Positions 16,488 through 24,175 of a stretch of 61,150 bases of DNA are shown here, one piece after another. Source of the DNA: Streptomyces sp. NRRL WC-3605 (lineage in GTDB: Bacteria; Actinomycetota; Actinomycetes; Streptomycetales; Streptomycetaceae); assembly GCF_001509795.1 (NCBI RefSeq), contig NZ_LLZN01000066.1, positions 1-61,150 on the forward strand, read 5' to 3'. A program made the position numbers and the translations under genes. Every line of letters begins with the position of its first letter. Position 1 is the stretch's first letter. The notes under the pieces are model-generated. The model did no database searches and had not been told where the DNA came from. It saw only the letters and a list, made by a program, of their open reading frames with translations.

Positions 16488-16949
16488 ATGAGATCTTTCG
16501 CCAGTCTGGCCGACTTTGCCGCCGCCACCGGCGAACACCTGGGGTACAGCGAGTGGCAGCGGGTCGGCCAGGACCGGGTCGACCGGTTCGCCGAGGCCAC
16601 CGGCGACCTCCAGTGGATCCACGTGGACCCCGAGCGGGCGGCGCACAGCCCCTTCGGCGGGACCATCCTGCACGGCTACATGACCCTCGCCCTGCTGCCC
16701 GAGATGATGCGCGCCATCTTCGACATCGAGAAGATCGAGATGGGCGTCAACTTCGGCCTGGACAAGGTGCGTTTCCCCCGGCCCGTACCCGTCGGCTCCC
16801 GTGTCCGCGGCGGCGCCCGGCTGACCGGCGTGCGCGAGACCCCCGCCGGCCACCTCGCGGCCGTCCGGATGACGGTCGAGGTGGAAGAGGGAGGACGCCC
16901 GCGCTCGGCCTGCGTCGCGGACACCCTGTCGCTCTTCATCGGCCCCTGA
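16488..16949 (+). CDS. MaoC-like (R)-specific enoyl hydratase/dehydratase
   Basis: A 153-residue single hot-dog protein with the MaoC catalytic dyad: Asp40 and His45 in ATGDLQWIHVDPERA, followed by FGGTILHGYMTLALLP. Stand-alone MaoC proteins hydrate enoyl thioesters or, in reverse, dehydrate 3-hydroxyacyl chains. It lies 100 bp after the SbnB-like gene on the same strand and could be the dehydratase of the reducing type II PKS. Equally it could be a neighbouring fatty-acid gene, since it has its own upstream gap. The stop is at 16947-16949. Confidence 0.85.
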   Translation: MRSFASLADFAAATGEHLGYSEWQRVGQDRVDRFAEATGDLQWIHVDPERAAHSPFGGTILHGYMTLALLPEMMRAIFDIEKIEMGVNFGLDKVRFPRPVPVGSRVRGGARLTGVRETPAGHLAAVRMTVEVEEGGRPRSACVADTLSLFIGP

Positions 16950-17095
16950 CCGATCGGCGGGTGGAACCAACCCCCCTTTCCAGCCGCCGAAGAGGGGAGT
17001 TTTCCCCACCGCGCCGACACCCCGGCCGTGGCCAGAATGAGGACACGGGCGTTTCGGCCCACGTACCGCACAGGCAGCAGAGAGGAGCGAGCCGT

Positions 17096-18415
17096 ATGGA
17101 CCGCACGATGCAGCTCGGGGTGAACCGCGCGCCCGACGAGATCAGGGGATTCTCGGTCGCGGCCGGACTGGTCGGGCTGCGCAGGGTGATGACCCTGTGC
17201 TGGATGGCGTCGGCGGCCTTCGGCCGGTCCCTGGCGGTGTCCGGGGCGATCTGGCTGGTGGGGCCCGGCCTCGGCGTGGTGCCGCGCGCCATGGAGGGCG
17301 TGCGCAACCTCGCCGCCCGCCAGCGCGAGCTGGCCCTGCGCTGGTCAGGGGTGGAGATCCCCGGCCCGCCGGGACCGCTGCCCCCCGCCCCCGAGGGAGC
17401 GTCCGGGGCCGCCGCCCGCTACCGGTGGATCATGAGCGACCCGCAGACCCGCCGGGAGTGGGTCTGGGTGCTCGTCGACCCGCTGGCCGGCGCGTTCTTC
17501 GCGTTCTTCCCGCTGGCCCTGATCCTCAGCGGTGTCTGGGGCGTCTTCCTCGCCTTCTTCGGCGTCCCGCTGTCCGTCGAATGGGACGGCCTGTGGTACC
17601 AGTTCATCCCGATCGAGGGCCAGGCCACCGCCGTCCTCGCCGGCGTCCTGGGCGTCCTCCAGGTGCCGCTCGCCCTGTGGGTCGCGCCGCGCGCCGTCCG
17701 CCGGCACGCCCTGTACACCCGCTCCATGCTCGCCCCCAGCGAAGCCGAGCTGATGGCCAGCCGCATCCAGCACCTGGCCACCACCCGCTCCGACGCCGTC
17801 GACACGCAGATGGCCGAGATCCGCCGGATCGAACGCGACCTGCACGACGGCGCCCAGGCCCGCCTGGTCGCGATGGGCATGACCCTGGACGCCGCCGAAC
17901 ACCTCCTGGAGACCAACCCGGAGGCCGTGCGCGCCCTGCTCATCGAGGCCCGCGAGTCCTCCTCCAAGGCGCTGGAGGAGCTGCGCGACCTCGTCCGGGG
18001 CATCCACCCGCCGGTCCTCGCCGACCGCGGACTCGCGGACGCGGTACGGGCGTTGGCGATGATCTGCCCGGTCCGCACCGAGGTCCACGTCGACCTGCCG
18101 GGGCGTCCCGAGATGCCCGTCGAGTCCGCTGCGTACTTCGCGATCTCCGAGATCCTGACCAACGTCGCCAAGCACTCCGGCGCCGACCGGGCCTGGATCG
18201 ACATCCGTTACGATCGCGGGATGCTGCGCATCACCGTCACGGACGACGGCCAGGGCGGTGCGGACGTCTCGCGCGGCACCGGTCTGCGGGGCATCGAGCG
18301 CCGGCTCGCCACCTTCGACGGCGTCCTCGCCGTCAACAGCCCCGTGAACGGCCCGACCATGGTGACGATGGAGCTTCCGTGCGTATTGCCCTCGCCGAAG
18401 ACCACTTCCTCCTGA
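17096..18415 (+). CDS. Sensor histidine kinase, HisKA_3/NarL-partner type
   Basis: A 439-residue kinase. The N-terminal half has about three hydrophobic segments (near residues 41-60, 128-158 and 178-200) and a long cytosolic linker. The phosphorylated histidine is about His250 in RRIERDLHDGAQARLVAMGM, and the ATP-binding region has the N-box ISEILTNVAKHS and the G-box VTDDGQGGAD...GTGLRGIERR. AGAGGAGCGAG precedes the ATG. The response regulator gene overlaps its 3' end by 37 bp. Its position at the edge of the biosynthetic cluster allows a regulatory role there, but the sensed signal is unknown. Confidence 0.93.
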   Translation: MDRTMQLGVNRAPDEIRGFSVAAGLVGLRRVMTLCWMASAAFGRSLAVSGAIWLVGPGLGVVPRAMEGVRNLAARQRELALRWSGVEIPGPPGPLPPAPEGASGAAARYRWIMSDPQTRREWVWVLVDPLAGAFFAFFPLALILSGVWGVFLAFFGVPLSVEWDGLWYQFIPIEGQATAVLAGVLGVLQVPLALWVAPRAVRRHALYTRSMLAPSEAELMASRIQHLATTRSDAVDTQMAEIRRIERDLHDGAQARLVAMGMTLDAAEHLLETNPEAVRALLIEARESSSKALEELRDLVRGIHPPVLADRGLADAVRALAMICPVRTEVHVDLPGRPEMPVESAAYFAISEILTNVAKHSGADRAWIDIRYDRGMLRITVTDDGQGGADVSRGTGLRGIERRLATFDGVLAVNSPVNGPTMVTMELPCVLPSPKTTSS

Positions 18416-19023
18416 GGGACGGGCTGATCCGTCTCCTCGGCGCCCACGGCCACGAGGTCGTCGCCGCCGTGGACAACGGGACGGAACTGCTGGACGCGCT
18501 CATCGAGCAGCAGCCGGACGTCGCGGTCGTCGACGTCCGGCTGCCGCCGACGTTCACGGACGAGGGCCTGCGCGCGGTGCTGGCCGCCCGCGAACGCGTC
18601 CCGGACCTCCCGGTCCTGCTCCTCTCCCAGTACGTCGAGCCGCTGTACGCCCGCGAGTTGCTGGCCGGCGGCGGCCGGGGCGTCGGCTACATGCTGAAGG
18701 ACCGCGTCACCAACGGCGGCCACTTCCTCGACTCCATCCGCCGGGTGGCCGAGGGCGGCACCGCGATGGACCCCGAGGTGATCTCCAAGCTCCTGGTCCG
18801 CAAGGAGCGCGACGAGGCGGTGGGCAGCCTCTCCGAGCGCGAGCGCGAGGTCCTGGAGTGGGTGGCGCAGGGCCGTTCGAACGCGGGGATCGCCCAGGGC
18901 CTGTTCATCTCCGAGAAGGCCGTCGCCAAGCACATCGGCAACATCTTCACCAAGCTCGGCCTGCTGCCGACGGACGGGGACAACCGCCGGGTGCTGGCCG
19001 TGCTGGCGTATCTGGACCAGTAG
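18379..19023 (+). CDS. Response regulator, NarL/LuxR family
   Basis: A 214-residue regulator. The receiver domain has the acidic pair in RIALAEDHF, the phosphoacceptor Asp in DVAVVDVRLPP and the conserved Lys in YMLKDRV. The C-terminal LuxR helix-turn-helix is LSEREREVLEWVAQGRSNAGIA followed by ISEKAVAKHIGNIFTKLGL. The GTG lies inside the kinase gene, so the two are translationally coupled and form one two-component system. Confidence 0.94.
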   Translation: MRIALAEDHFLLRDGLIRLLGAHGHEVVAAVDNGTELLDALIEQQPDVAVVDVRLPPTFTDEGLRAVLAARERVPDLPVLLLSQYVEPLYARELLAGGGRGVGYMLKDRVTNGGHFLDSIRRVAEGGTAMDPEVISKLLVRKERDEAVGSLSEREREVLEWVAQGRSNAGIAQGLFISEKAVAKHIGNIFTKLGLLPTDGDNRRVLAVLAYLDQ

Positions 19024-19163
19024 CGGGGGTGTACGGGGTGCGGTGAAAGATGACGATCATCGGCGAGTCGCACCGACATGTCGTATTTCGTCACATTAGC
19101 CTCTCGTAACTGTACGAAGTCGATCTCTCGCGGATCGCACCCTCACACCTCTCCGGAGATGAC

Positions 19164-19460
19164 ATGCACAAGCTTCGCAAGGCTGCCGTCGTGGTCGTCG
19201 CCCTCGGCAGCGCCGGAATCCTGGCCAGCGGCACCGCCACGGCCCAGGGTCTCGACGGGCACGGTGACAAGAAGGGCGGGGACAAGGTCAGCGTCCTGCA
19301 GAGCTCCAACTGCAAGTCGCACGACCTGAACCTGGACGTCCTCGGCGAGGTCGGCGTCCTGAACGGCGCCCTGGCCAACGCGCTCAACGGCGAGGGCGAC
19401 CCGGCCGCGCAGAACACCCACCTCGGCTCGAGCATGGGCTGCGACAACAGCGCGTTCTGA
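19164..19460 (+). CDS. Small secreted protein with two cysteines
   Basis: A 98-residue protein with a clear signal peptide (MHKLRKAAVVVVALGSAGILASGTATA). The mature part of about 70 residues has exactly two cysteines (SSNCKSHDL and MGCDNSAF), which may form a disulfide, and a hydrophobic middle (VLGEVGVLNGALANALNG). It is not a chaplin or rodlin by its motifs. The function is unknown. A 140-bp gap precedes it, and strong hairpin structure follows further downstream (19616-19661). Confidence 0.75.
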   Translation: MHKLRKAAVVVVALGSAGILASGTATAQGLDGHGDKKGGDKVSVLQSSNCKSHDLNLDVLGEVGVLNGALANALNGEGDPAAQNTHLGSSMGCDNSAF

Positions 19461-19615
19461 GGTCCGCCCGGAGGAACGGCGTTCCGCGCCACGCCTCTCG
19501 GGGCGGGGACCGGCCGGTGGAGTACGGGCCGTGAGGAACACCCGGCCCAAGGCCGGTCCGCCGAGTGGACGCGTCAGCGCCTGAGGTGCGATCGACTCCA
19601 CGATCACCCCGATGA

Positions 19616-19661
19616 CCGACCAGGGGCCCGACCCGCGCGAGCGGACCGGGCCCCTGGTCGG
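19616..19661 (+). terminator. Perfect 15-bp hairpin, likely terminator
   Basis: The arms at 19616-19630 and 19647-19661 (CCGACCAGGGGCCCG and its complement) pair perfectly around a 16-nt loop. The hairpin sits between the small secreted protein gene and the enoyl-CoA hydratase-like gene. There is no U-tract, as is common in Streptomyces. It would terminate transcription from the left. Confidence 0.75.
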
Positions 19662-19806
19662 CGTTCGTGCTGCCGGTGGGGGCCGGCCTCCTGCGCCGAC
19701 GCGGCCTGCCCCTTGCGCGCGGTATGCCGCCGTCATAAGTTACTAAGCGGTCGCTCATGAGTCGTTCCCCGCTCGCCCCTGCCGCCCGCCCCGAAGGAGA
19801 GCCGTC

Positions 19807-20478
19807 ATGTCGTCGCTCGACCGCCAGGAAAACGTCTTCGTCCTCGACCTGGGGGACGGCGAGAACCGCTTCCACCCGGACTGGATCGCCGCCGTCGGGG
19901 GCGCACTCGACGTGGTGGAGAAGGCCGACGGCCCGCGCGCCCTGGTCACCTCCGCCACGGGCAAGTTCTGGTCCAACGGGCTCGACCTGGAGTGGCTCAC
20001 CGCGCACGCCGACGAGTACCACGACTACGTCGTCTCCGTGCACCAGTTGTTCGCGCGCGTGCTGTCCCTGCCCCTGGTGACCGTGGCCGCTCTCCAGGGC
20101 CACACCTTCGCCGCCGGCGCGATGCTCTCCCTCGCCCACGACTTCCGGGTCATGCGCGCCGACCGCGGCTACTGGTGCCTGCCGGAGGCGGACATCGACA
20201 TCCCCTTCACGCCCGGCATGTCCGCCCTCATCCAGTCCCGGCTCACGCCCCGGACGGCGCACGAGGCGATGGTCACGGCCCGCCGCTACGGAGGCGCCGA
20301 CGCGGCGGCCGCCGGCATCGTCGACCAGGCGGTCCCCGACGACGCCGTACGTTCCACGGCGATCGAACTCGCCCAGGCCCAGGTGAACAAGGCGGGCGAC
20401 ACCGTCGGCACCATCAAGGCCCGGATGTACGGCCCGGTGCTGTCCACCCTGCGCTCCACGACGAACCCGCTGGGCTGA
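19807..20478 (+). CDS. Enoyl-CoA hydratase/isomerase-family protein
   Basis: A 223-residue crotonase-fold protein, short for the family. The oxyanion-hole regions are recognisable: SATGKFWSNGLDLEWL and LQGHTFAAGAMLSLAHDFRVM. The usual catalytic glutamates of enoyl-CoA hydratase are not obvious, and the PEADIDIPFTPGM segment resembles delta3,delta2-enoyl-CoA isomerases. AAGGAGAGCC precedes the ATG. The exact reaction is uncertain. It is followed by three imperfect copies of a GCTGACCTCACCCGC-like unit at 20476-20515. Confidence 0.88.
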   Translation: MSSLDRQENVFVLDLGDGENRFHPDWIAAVGGALDVVEKADGPRALVTSATGKFWSNGLDLEWLTAHADEYHDYVVSVHQLFARVLSLPLVTVAALQGHTFAAGAMLSLAHDFRVMRADRGYWCLPEADIDIPFTPGMSALIQSRLTPRTAHEAMVTARRYGGADAAAAGIVDQAVPDDAVRSTAIELAQAQVNKAGDTVGTIKARMYGPVLSTLRSTTNPLG

Positions 20479-20527
20479 CCTCACCCGCTGCGCTGACCTC
20501 ACCCGCCGGGCTGACCCCTACGGCCGG

Positions 20528-20866
20528 TCAGTCCCCGGAACCGCCGGACCCCTTCTCGGCGGCGCGCCGGTACTCGGCGTTGATGCGCTGCGCCTCCTCG
20601 AGCTGGTCCTCGAGGATGATGATCCGGCACGCGGCCTCGATCGGCGTCCCCTGGTCGACGAGCTCACGGGCGCGGGCCGCGATCCGCAACTGGTAGCGCG
20701 AGTACCGGCGGTGCCCGCCCTCCGAGCGCAGCGGAGTGATCAGCCGCGCCTCGCCGAGCGCGCGCAGGAAACCCGGTGTGGTGCCGAGCATCTCGGCGGC
20801 CCGGCCCATGGTGTACGCGGGGTAGTCGTCGTCGTCCAGCCGGTCGCTGAGCGGGGAATCTGCCAT
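20528..20866 (-). CDS. MerR-family transcriptional regulator, short
   Basis: A 112-residue protein with a MerR winged-helix domain (YTMGRAAEMLGTTPGFLRALGEARLITPLRSEGGHRRYSR, with the typical GGHRRYS). After the DNA-binding part comes a helical stretch (IILEDQLEEAQRINAEYRRAAEK) suited for dimerisation and no effector-binding domain. It is convergent with the preceding hydratase-like gene. The target is unknown. Confidence 0.9.
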   Translation of the reverse strand: MADSPLSDRLDDDDYPAYTMGRAAEMLGTTPGFLRALGEARLITPLRSEGGHRRYSRYQLRIAARARELVDQGTPIEAACRIIILEDQLEEAQRINAEYRRAAEKGSGGSGD

Positions 20867-21019
20867 GTCACCTCGATGTACAACGCGTCACGGGGCCCGG
20901 CGCCGACCGGCACCAGGGCCCCGCACCACATGTAACACCATGGGACCGTCCCGTTGCTCCGCCACCCTTGCTCGGGGCGGCGCCGGGACGCGACGACTCC
21001 GTCCTGCGCGCCTACGCGC

Positions 21020-21301
21020 CTACGCGGCGACCGGCGCCTCCAGGACGTCCCGCAGCCGGACCCGGTCCGTGTAGGCGGGGCTGCGCCGCAGGACGGCGAG
21101 CCGGGCCAGGGTGACCAGGCCCGTGCTCTCGTCGTCCGCGTCGCACAGGACGAGGTGGTCGACGCGGGCGCCGGCCATGAGAGACAGTGCGACCTCGACC
21201 GTCATGTCGTCCCGGACCCGCGGCCCGGCGATGTCCCGCCCGTCGGCCCCGGTCACGGGGGAGCGGTGTGCTGTCCGGTACTGCGGCTGGACCGTCGTCA
21301 T
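21020..21301 (-). CDS. Single CBS-domain protein
   Basis: A 93-residue protein consisting of one CBS motif pair region (GPRVRDDMTVEVALSLMAGARVDHLVLCDADDESTGLVTLARLAVL), a small-ligand sensing module. The start at 21301 is preceded by CAGGAGCAGCC; an upstream in-frame ATG at 21340 would add 13 residues. It is probably a free-standing regulator that binds adenine nucleotides, but no partner is identifiable. A run of short GGCACCGGGGTGCC-like repeats lies just upstream (21370-21412). Confidence 0.82.
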   Translation of the reverse strand: MTTVQPQYRTAHRSPVTGADGRDIAGPRVRDDMTVEVALSLMAGARVDHLVLCDADDESTGLVTLARLAVLRRSPAYTDRVRLRDVLEAPVAA

Positions 21302-21421
21302 GGCTGCTCCTGCGGGTGTGGGGGTCGGGTGGGCGGGCATGGCGCCGAAGCGTCGAGACACCGTGGTGCCGAGGCACCGGGGTGCCGGGGCACCGGGTGC
21401 CGGGGTATTCGGGCGGGGCCC

Positions 21422-22897
21422 CTAGGCGGCGGAACCGAACCCGGACGCGCGCCGCCCCTCCTGGCGCACGGCCTGGCCCCGTACCGGCGCGCCGCGCCCG
21501 GGACGCCGGCGGCCGCGGGACGAGGAGGACGCGCCGCGCGGGCGTGACGCTTCGGGCGCGGCGATGACGACCGGGACACCGGAAGGCGCCTGCGCCCCGG
21601 TGATCCGGCTCAGCTCCGCCTCGCCCGAGCGCACCTGGGCGATCCGGGGGCTGATGCCCGCCGCGTCCATCAGCCGGCTCATGCTCCGGCGCTGTCCGGG
21701 CGTCACCAGGGTGACGACGCTGCCGGACTCGCCGGCCCGGGCCGTACGCCCGCCGCGGTGCAGATAGTCCTTGTGGTCGCTGGGCGGATCGACGTTGACG
21801 ACCAGGTCGAGGTTGTCGACGTGGATGCCGCGCGCCGCGACGTTGGTCGCGACCAGCACGGTCACCTGCCCGTTCTTGAACTGGGCCAGGGTCCGGGTGC
21901 GCTGCGGCTGGGACTTGCCGCCGTGCAGCGCCGCAGCCCGCACACCGCTGCTCAGCAGGTGCTTGGTCAGCTTGTCCACGGCGTGCTTGGTGTCGAGGAA
22001 CATGATGACGCGGCCGTCGCGTGCCGCGATCTCCGTCGTCGTCCGGTACTTGTCCGCGTCGTGGACGTGGAGCACGTGGTGCTCCATCGTGGTGACCGCG
22101 CCGGCGGACGGGTCGACGGAGTGGACGACGGGGTCGCTCAGGTAGCGGCGGACCAGCAGGTCGACGTTGCGGTCCAGGGTGGCCGAGAACAGCAGCCGCT
22201 GCCCGTCCGGGCGCACCTGGTCGAGCAGCGCGGTGACCTGGGGCATGAAGCCCATGTCGGCCATCTGGTCGGCCTCGTCGAGGACCGTGATGCCGACGTC
22301 GTCCAGGCGGCAGGCGCCCCGGTCGATCAGGTCCTTGAGCCGTCCCGGCGTCGCGACGACGACCTCGGCGCCGGCGCGCAGCGCGCCGGTCTGCCGTCCG
22401 ATCGACATCCCGCCGACGACCGCCGCCATACGCAGGCCCACGGAGCGGGCGTACGGGGCGAGGGCGTCCGTGACCTGCTGGGCGAGCTCACGGGTGGGGA
22501 CGAGGACGAGGCTGAGCGGCCGCTTCGGCTCGGCACGCCGCCCGGCCGTACGGGCCAGGAGGGCGAGGCCGAACGCGAGCGTCTTGCCGGAGCCGGTGCG
22601 GCCCCGGCCGAGGACGTCACGACCGGCGAGCGAGTTCGGCAGGGTGGCCGCCTGGATCGGGAACGGCACGGACACGCCTTCGTGGCTGAGCGTCGCCATC
22701 AGCTGCCCGGGCATGTCGAGGTCGCTGAACGACGTCGCGGCGGGCAGGGCGGGCGTCTTCGTCACCGGCACCGCGAACTCGTCGCTCCGGCGCCCGCCGG
22801 TCCGCCGGGGACCGGAGCCACGCCGGAAACGGTCGGGGGCGCGGGAGGTGCGGGTGTCGGATGTGCGGGGATTACTGGACATGCGGGAACGCTGCAT
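21422..22897 (-). CDS. DEAD-box RNA helicase
   Basis: A 491-residue ATP-dependent RNA helicase. Helicase motifs in order: the Q-motif (PFPIQAATLP), Walker A (GRTGSGKT), PTRELAQQ, TPGRL, DEAD in VLDEADQMADMGF, SAT, and the C-terminal VATNVAARGIHV and HRGGRTARAG. The C-terminus is a basic Arg/Ser/Gly-rich tail (GASSSSRGRRRPGRGAPVRG) likely to bind RNA. The ATG at 22897 has GAAGG upstream. It lies next to a cold-shock gene on the same strand, so a role in RNA remodelling at low temperature is plausible. Confidence 0.94.
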   Translation of the reverse strand: MQRSRMSSNPRTSDTRTSRAPDRFRRGSGPRRTGGRRSDEFAVPVTKTPALPAATSFSDLDMPGQLMATLSHEGVSVPFPIQAATLPNSLAGRDVLGRGRTGSGKTLAFGLALLARTAGRRAEPKRPLSLVLVPTRELAQQVTDALAPYARSVGLRMAAVVGGMSIGRQTGALRAGAEVVVATPGRLKDLIDRGACRLDDVGITVLDEADQMADMGFMPQVTALLDQVRPDGQRLLFSATLDRNVDLLVRRYLSDPVVHSVDPSAGAVTTMEHHVLHVHDADKYRTTTEIAARDGRVIMFLDTKHAVDKLTKHLLSSGVRAAALHGGKSQPQRTRTLAQFKNGQVTVLVATNVAARGIHVDNLDLVVNVDPPSDHKDYLHRGGRTARAGESGSVVTLVTPGQRRSMSRLMDAAGISPRIAQVRSGEAELSRITGAQAPSGVPVVIAAPEASRPRGASSSSRGRRRPGRGAPVRGQAVRQEGRRASGFGSAA

Positions 22898-23114
22898 GCG
22901 GAACCTTCCGTCGGGGCACGCAGCAAGGAATTCCCGCAGCACAGAAGCGGCGCAGAGAATCTCGAAACGAGCCGAAAGTCGAGGGGCGAACCGGACGGGC
23001 GCAAGAGGTGGCCCATCAACGGGGATCGCCGAAAAGCGAAAAAGTGAACTGGGGAAACTAGCCGGGGGAAACTGGCCGGAATGACTGGCCTGGAAAGTTG
23101 CCCGGAAAACAGCG

Positions 23115-23151
23115 AGCTGGGGCCCGCACCCCAGAGGTGCGGGCCCCAGCT
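23115..23151 (-). terminator. 16-bp GC-rich hairpin terminator downstream of the cold-shock gene
   Basis: The arms at 23115-23130 and 23136-23151 (AGCTGGGGCCCGCACC and its complement) are perfectly paired around a 5-nt loop. It begins 25 bp after the stop of the cold-shock gene and separates it from the helicase gene, so it most likely ends the csp transcript. Confidence 0.85.
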
Positions 23152-23175
23152 GCGAAGTATGCGTCGGTGCCGACG

Positions 23176-23379
23176 TCAGGCGGCGACGATGTTCTCCGCC
23201 GTCAGGCCCTTCTGGCCCTGAGCGATGTCGAACGACACCTTCTGGCCCTCCAGCAGCTCACGGAAGCCCTGGCTGGCGATGTTGGAGTAGTGGGCGAAGA
23301 CGTCGGCGCCGCCGCCGTCCTGCTCGATGAAGCCGAAGCCCTTTTCCGCGTTGAACCACTTCACGGTACCGGTAGCCAT
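23176..23379 (-). CDS. Cold-shock protein, CspA family
   Basis: A 67-residue cold-shock domain protein with both RNA-binding motifs: [14 protein letters not shown] (RNP1, GFGFI) and DVFAHYSNI (RNP2). The start at 23379 is preceded by AAGGAGAAACAAC. The 475 bp upstream (23380-23854) has no gene on either strand that I can support; part is relatively AT-rich and could hold the promoter and a long 5' leader, as is common for csp genes. Confidence 0.95.
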   Translation of the reverse strand: MATGTVKWFNAEKGFGFIEQDGGGADVFAHYSNIASQGFRELLEGQKVSFDIAQGQKGLTAENIVAA

Positions 23380-23581
23380 GTTGTTTCTCCTTCGGAGTCG
23401 GTGGCAGGAAAGCGCCCTGTGCGCATTCCGTGTCGCCGTGTCGATCACCCCGTCGGAAAAGCATTCCTCTGGCAACCACACCTGCAACTGATAACGACAG
23501 TAGCACGCCGAAGCCGCCGATGCGGAGCTAATATCCCGGAACGGATGGATGGGGCAGAATTGCTGGCCCGAACGACACACG

Positions 23582-23609
23582 AATATCTGTCGCGGCCGAC
23601 ACAGATATT
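23582..23609. promoter_or_regulatory. AT-rich inverted repeat, possible operator
   Basis: Perfect 9-bp arms AATATCTGT and ACAGATATT flank a 10-nt GC-rich centre. The AT-rich arms stand out against the surrounding GC-rich DNA. The site is about 203 bp upstream of the cold-shock start and 246 bp upstream of the small membrane protein gene. It could bind a dimeric regulator of either transcript or form a leader hairpin. No known motif is assigned. Confidence 0.4.
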
Positions 23610-23854
23610 ATCCGGGCAGTCCGACAGGGGCCCCTCACCGCACGCGGTCGACACTCCAGGCGATGGCACCGGCCACCCCGACGACCCCTTGGACATCGAG
23701 ACGACGCCCCGCCCCCCGGGCCACGACCCGCTGCCGCACGACGGCCCCGTCACAGGGCACGGCGACCTTACCCCCACCGCAGACGACCGTACCGACACGA
23801 CCGTAATGACAAGGCCGTTGTGCCCGCAGATAGGGTCCGCCGGAAGGGGGACGC

Positions 23855-24052
23855 ATGATCGATCGAGAAAGCTCCTGGACGGACGACAGCGCCGAGCGCG
23901 AGGCCGTCCGGCGGGCGAAGAGGACGACCAGGCTCGGCTGGACCGCGATCGGCTGCACCACGGGAGCGGTGGGCTGCGCACTGATCGCCGCGGCGGTCCT
24001 CTGGCTTGCCGTGGTGGCGGTGAGCCTCTTCGTCGTCGTGGCGAGCAACTGA
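23855..24052 (+). CDS. Small single-pass membrane protein
   Basis: A 65-residue protein with a charged N-terminus (MIDRESSWTDDSAEREAVRRAKR) followed by one long hydrophobic region (residues about 33-63, GCTTGAVGCALIAAAVLWLAVV...) that could cross the membrane once or twice. GGAAGGGGG precedes the ATG. It ends 123 bp before the TIR-STAND protein on the same strand. I do not recognise the family; it may be an unrelated membrane peptide or a small partner of the TIR protein. Confidence 0.65.
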   Translation: MIDRESSWTDDSAEREAVRRAKRTTRLGWTAIGCTTGAVGCALIAAAVLWLAVVAVSLFVVVASN

Positions 24053-24175
24053 CGTCCGCCGGAGCCGGATCCGGAGCGTGGGCGGTCATGGAACGGCATG
24101 AGCGGGAGGCACTCCCGTCCGGCGACGACGGGGCGTCGCCGGTGCCACCATGGGGACGAGCGAACGGAGCCCGTA

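Noticed and set aside
24098..24175. ATG at 24098 as the start of the TIR-STAND protein
   Set aside because: The added 26 residues are Arg/Ser/Pro-rich with no ribosome site upstream, whereas TTG 24176 has GGAG at good spacing and begins directly at the TIR domain.
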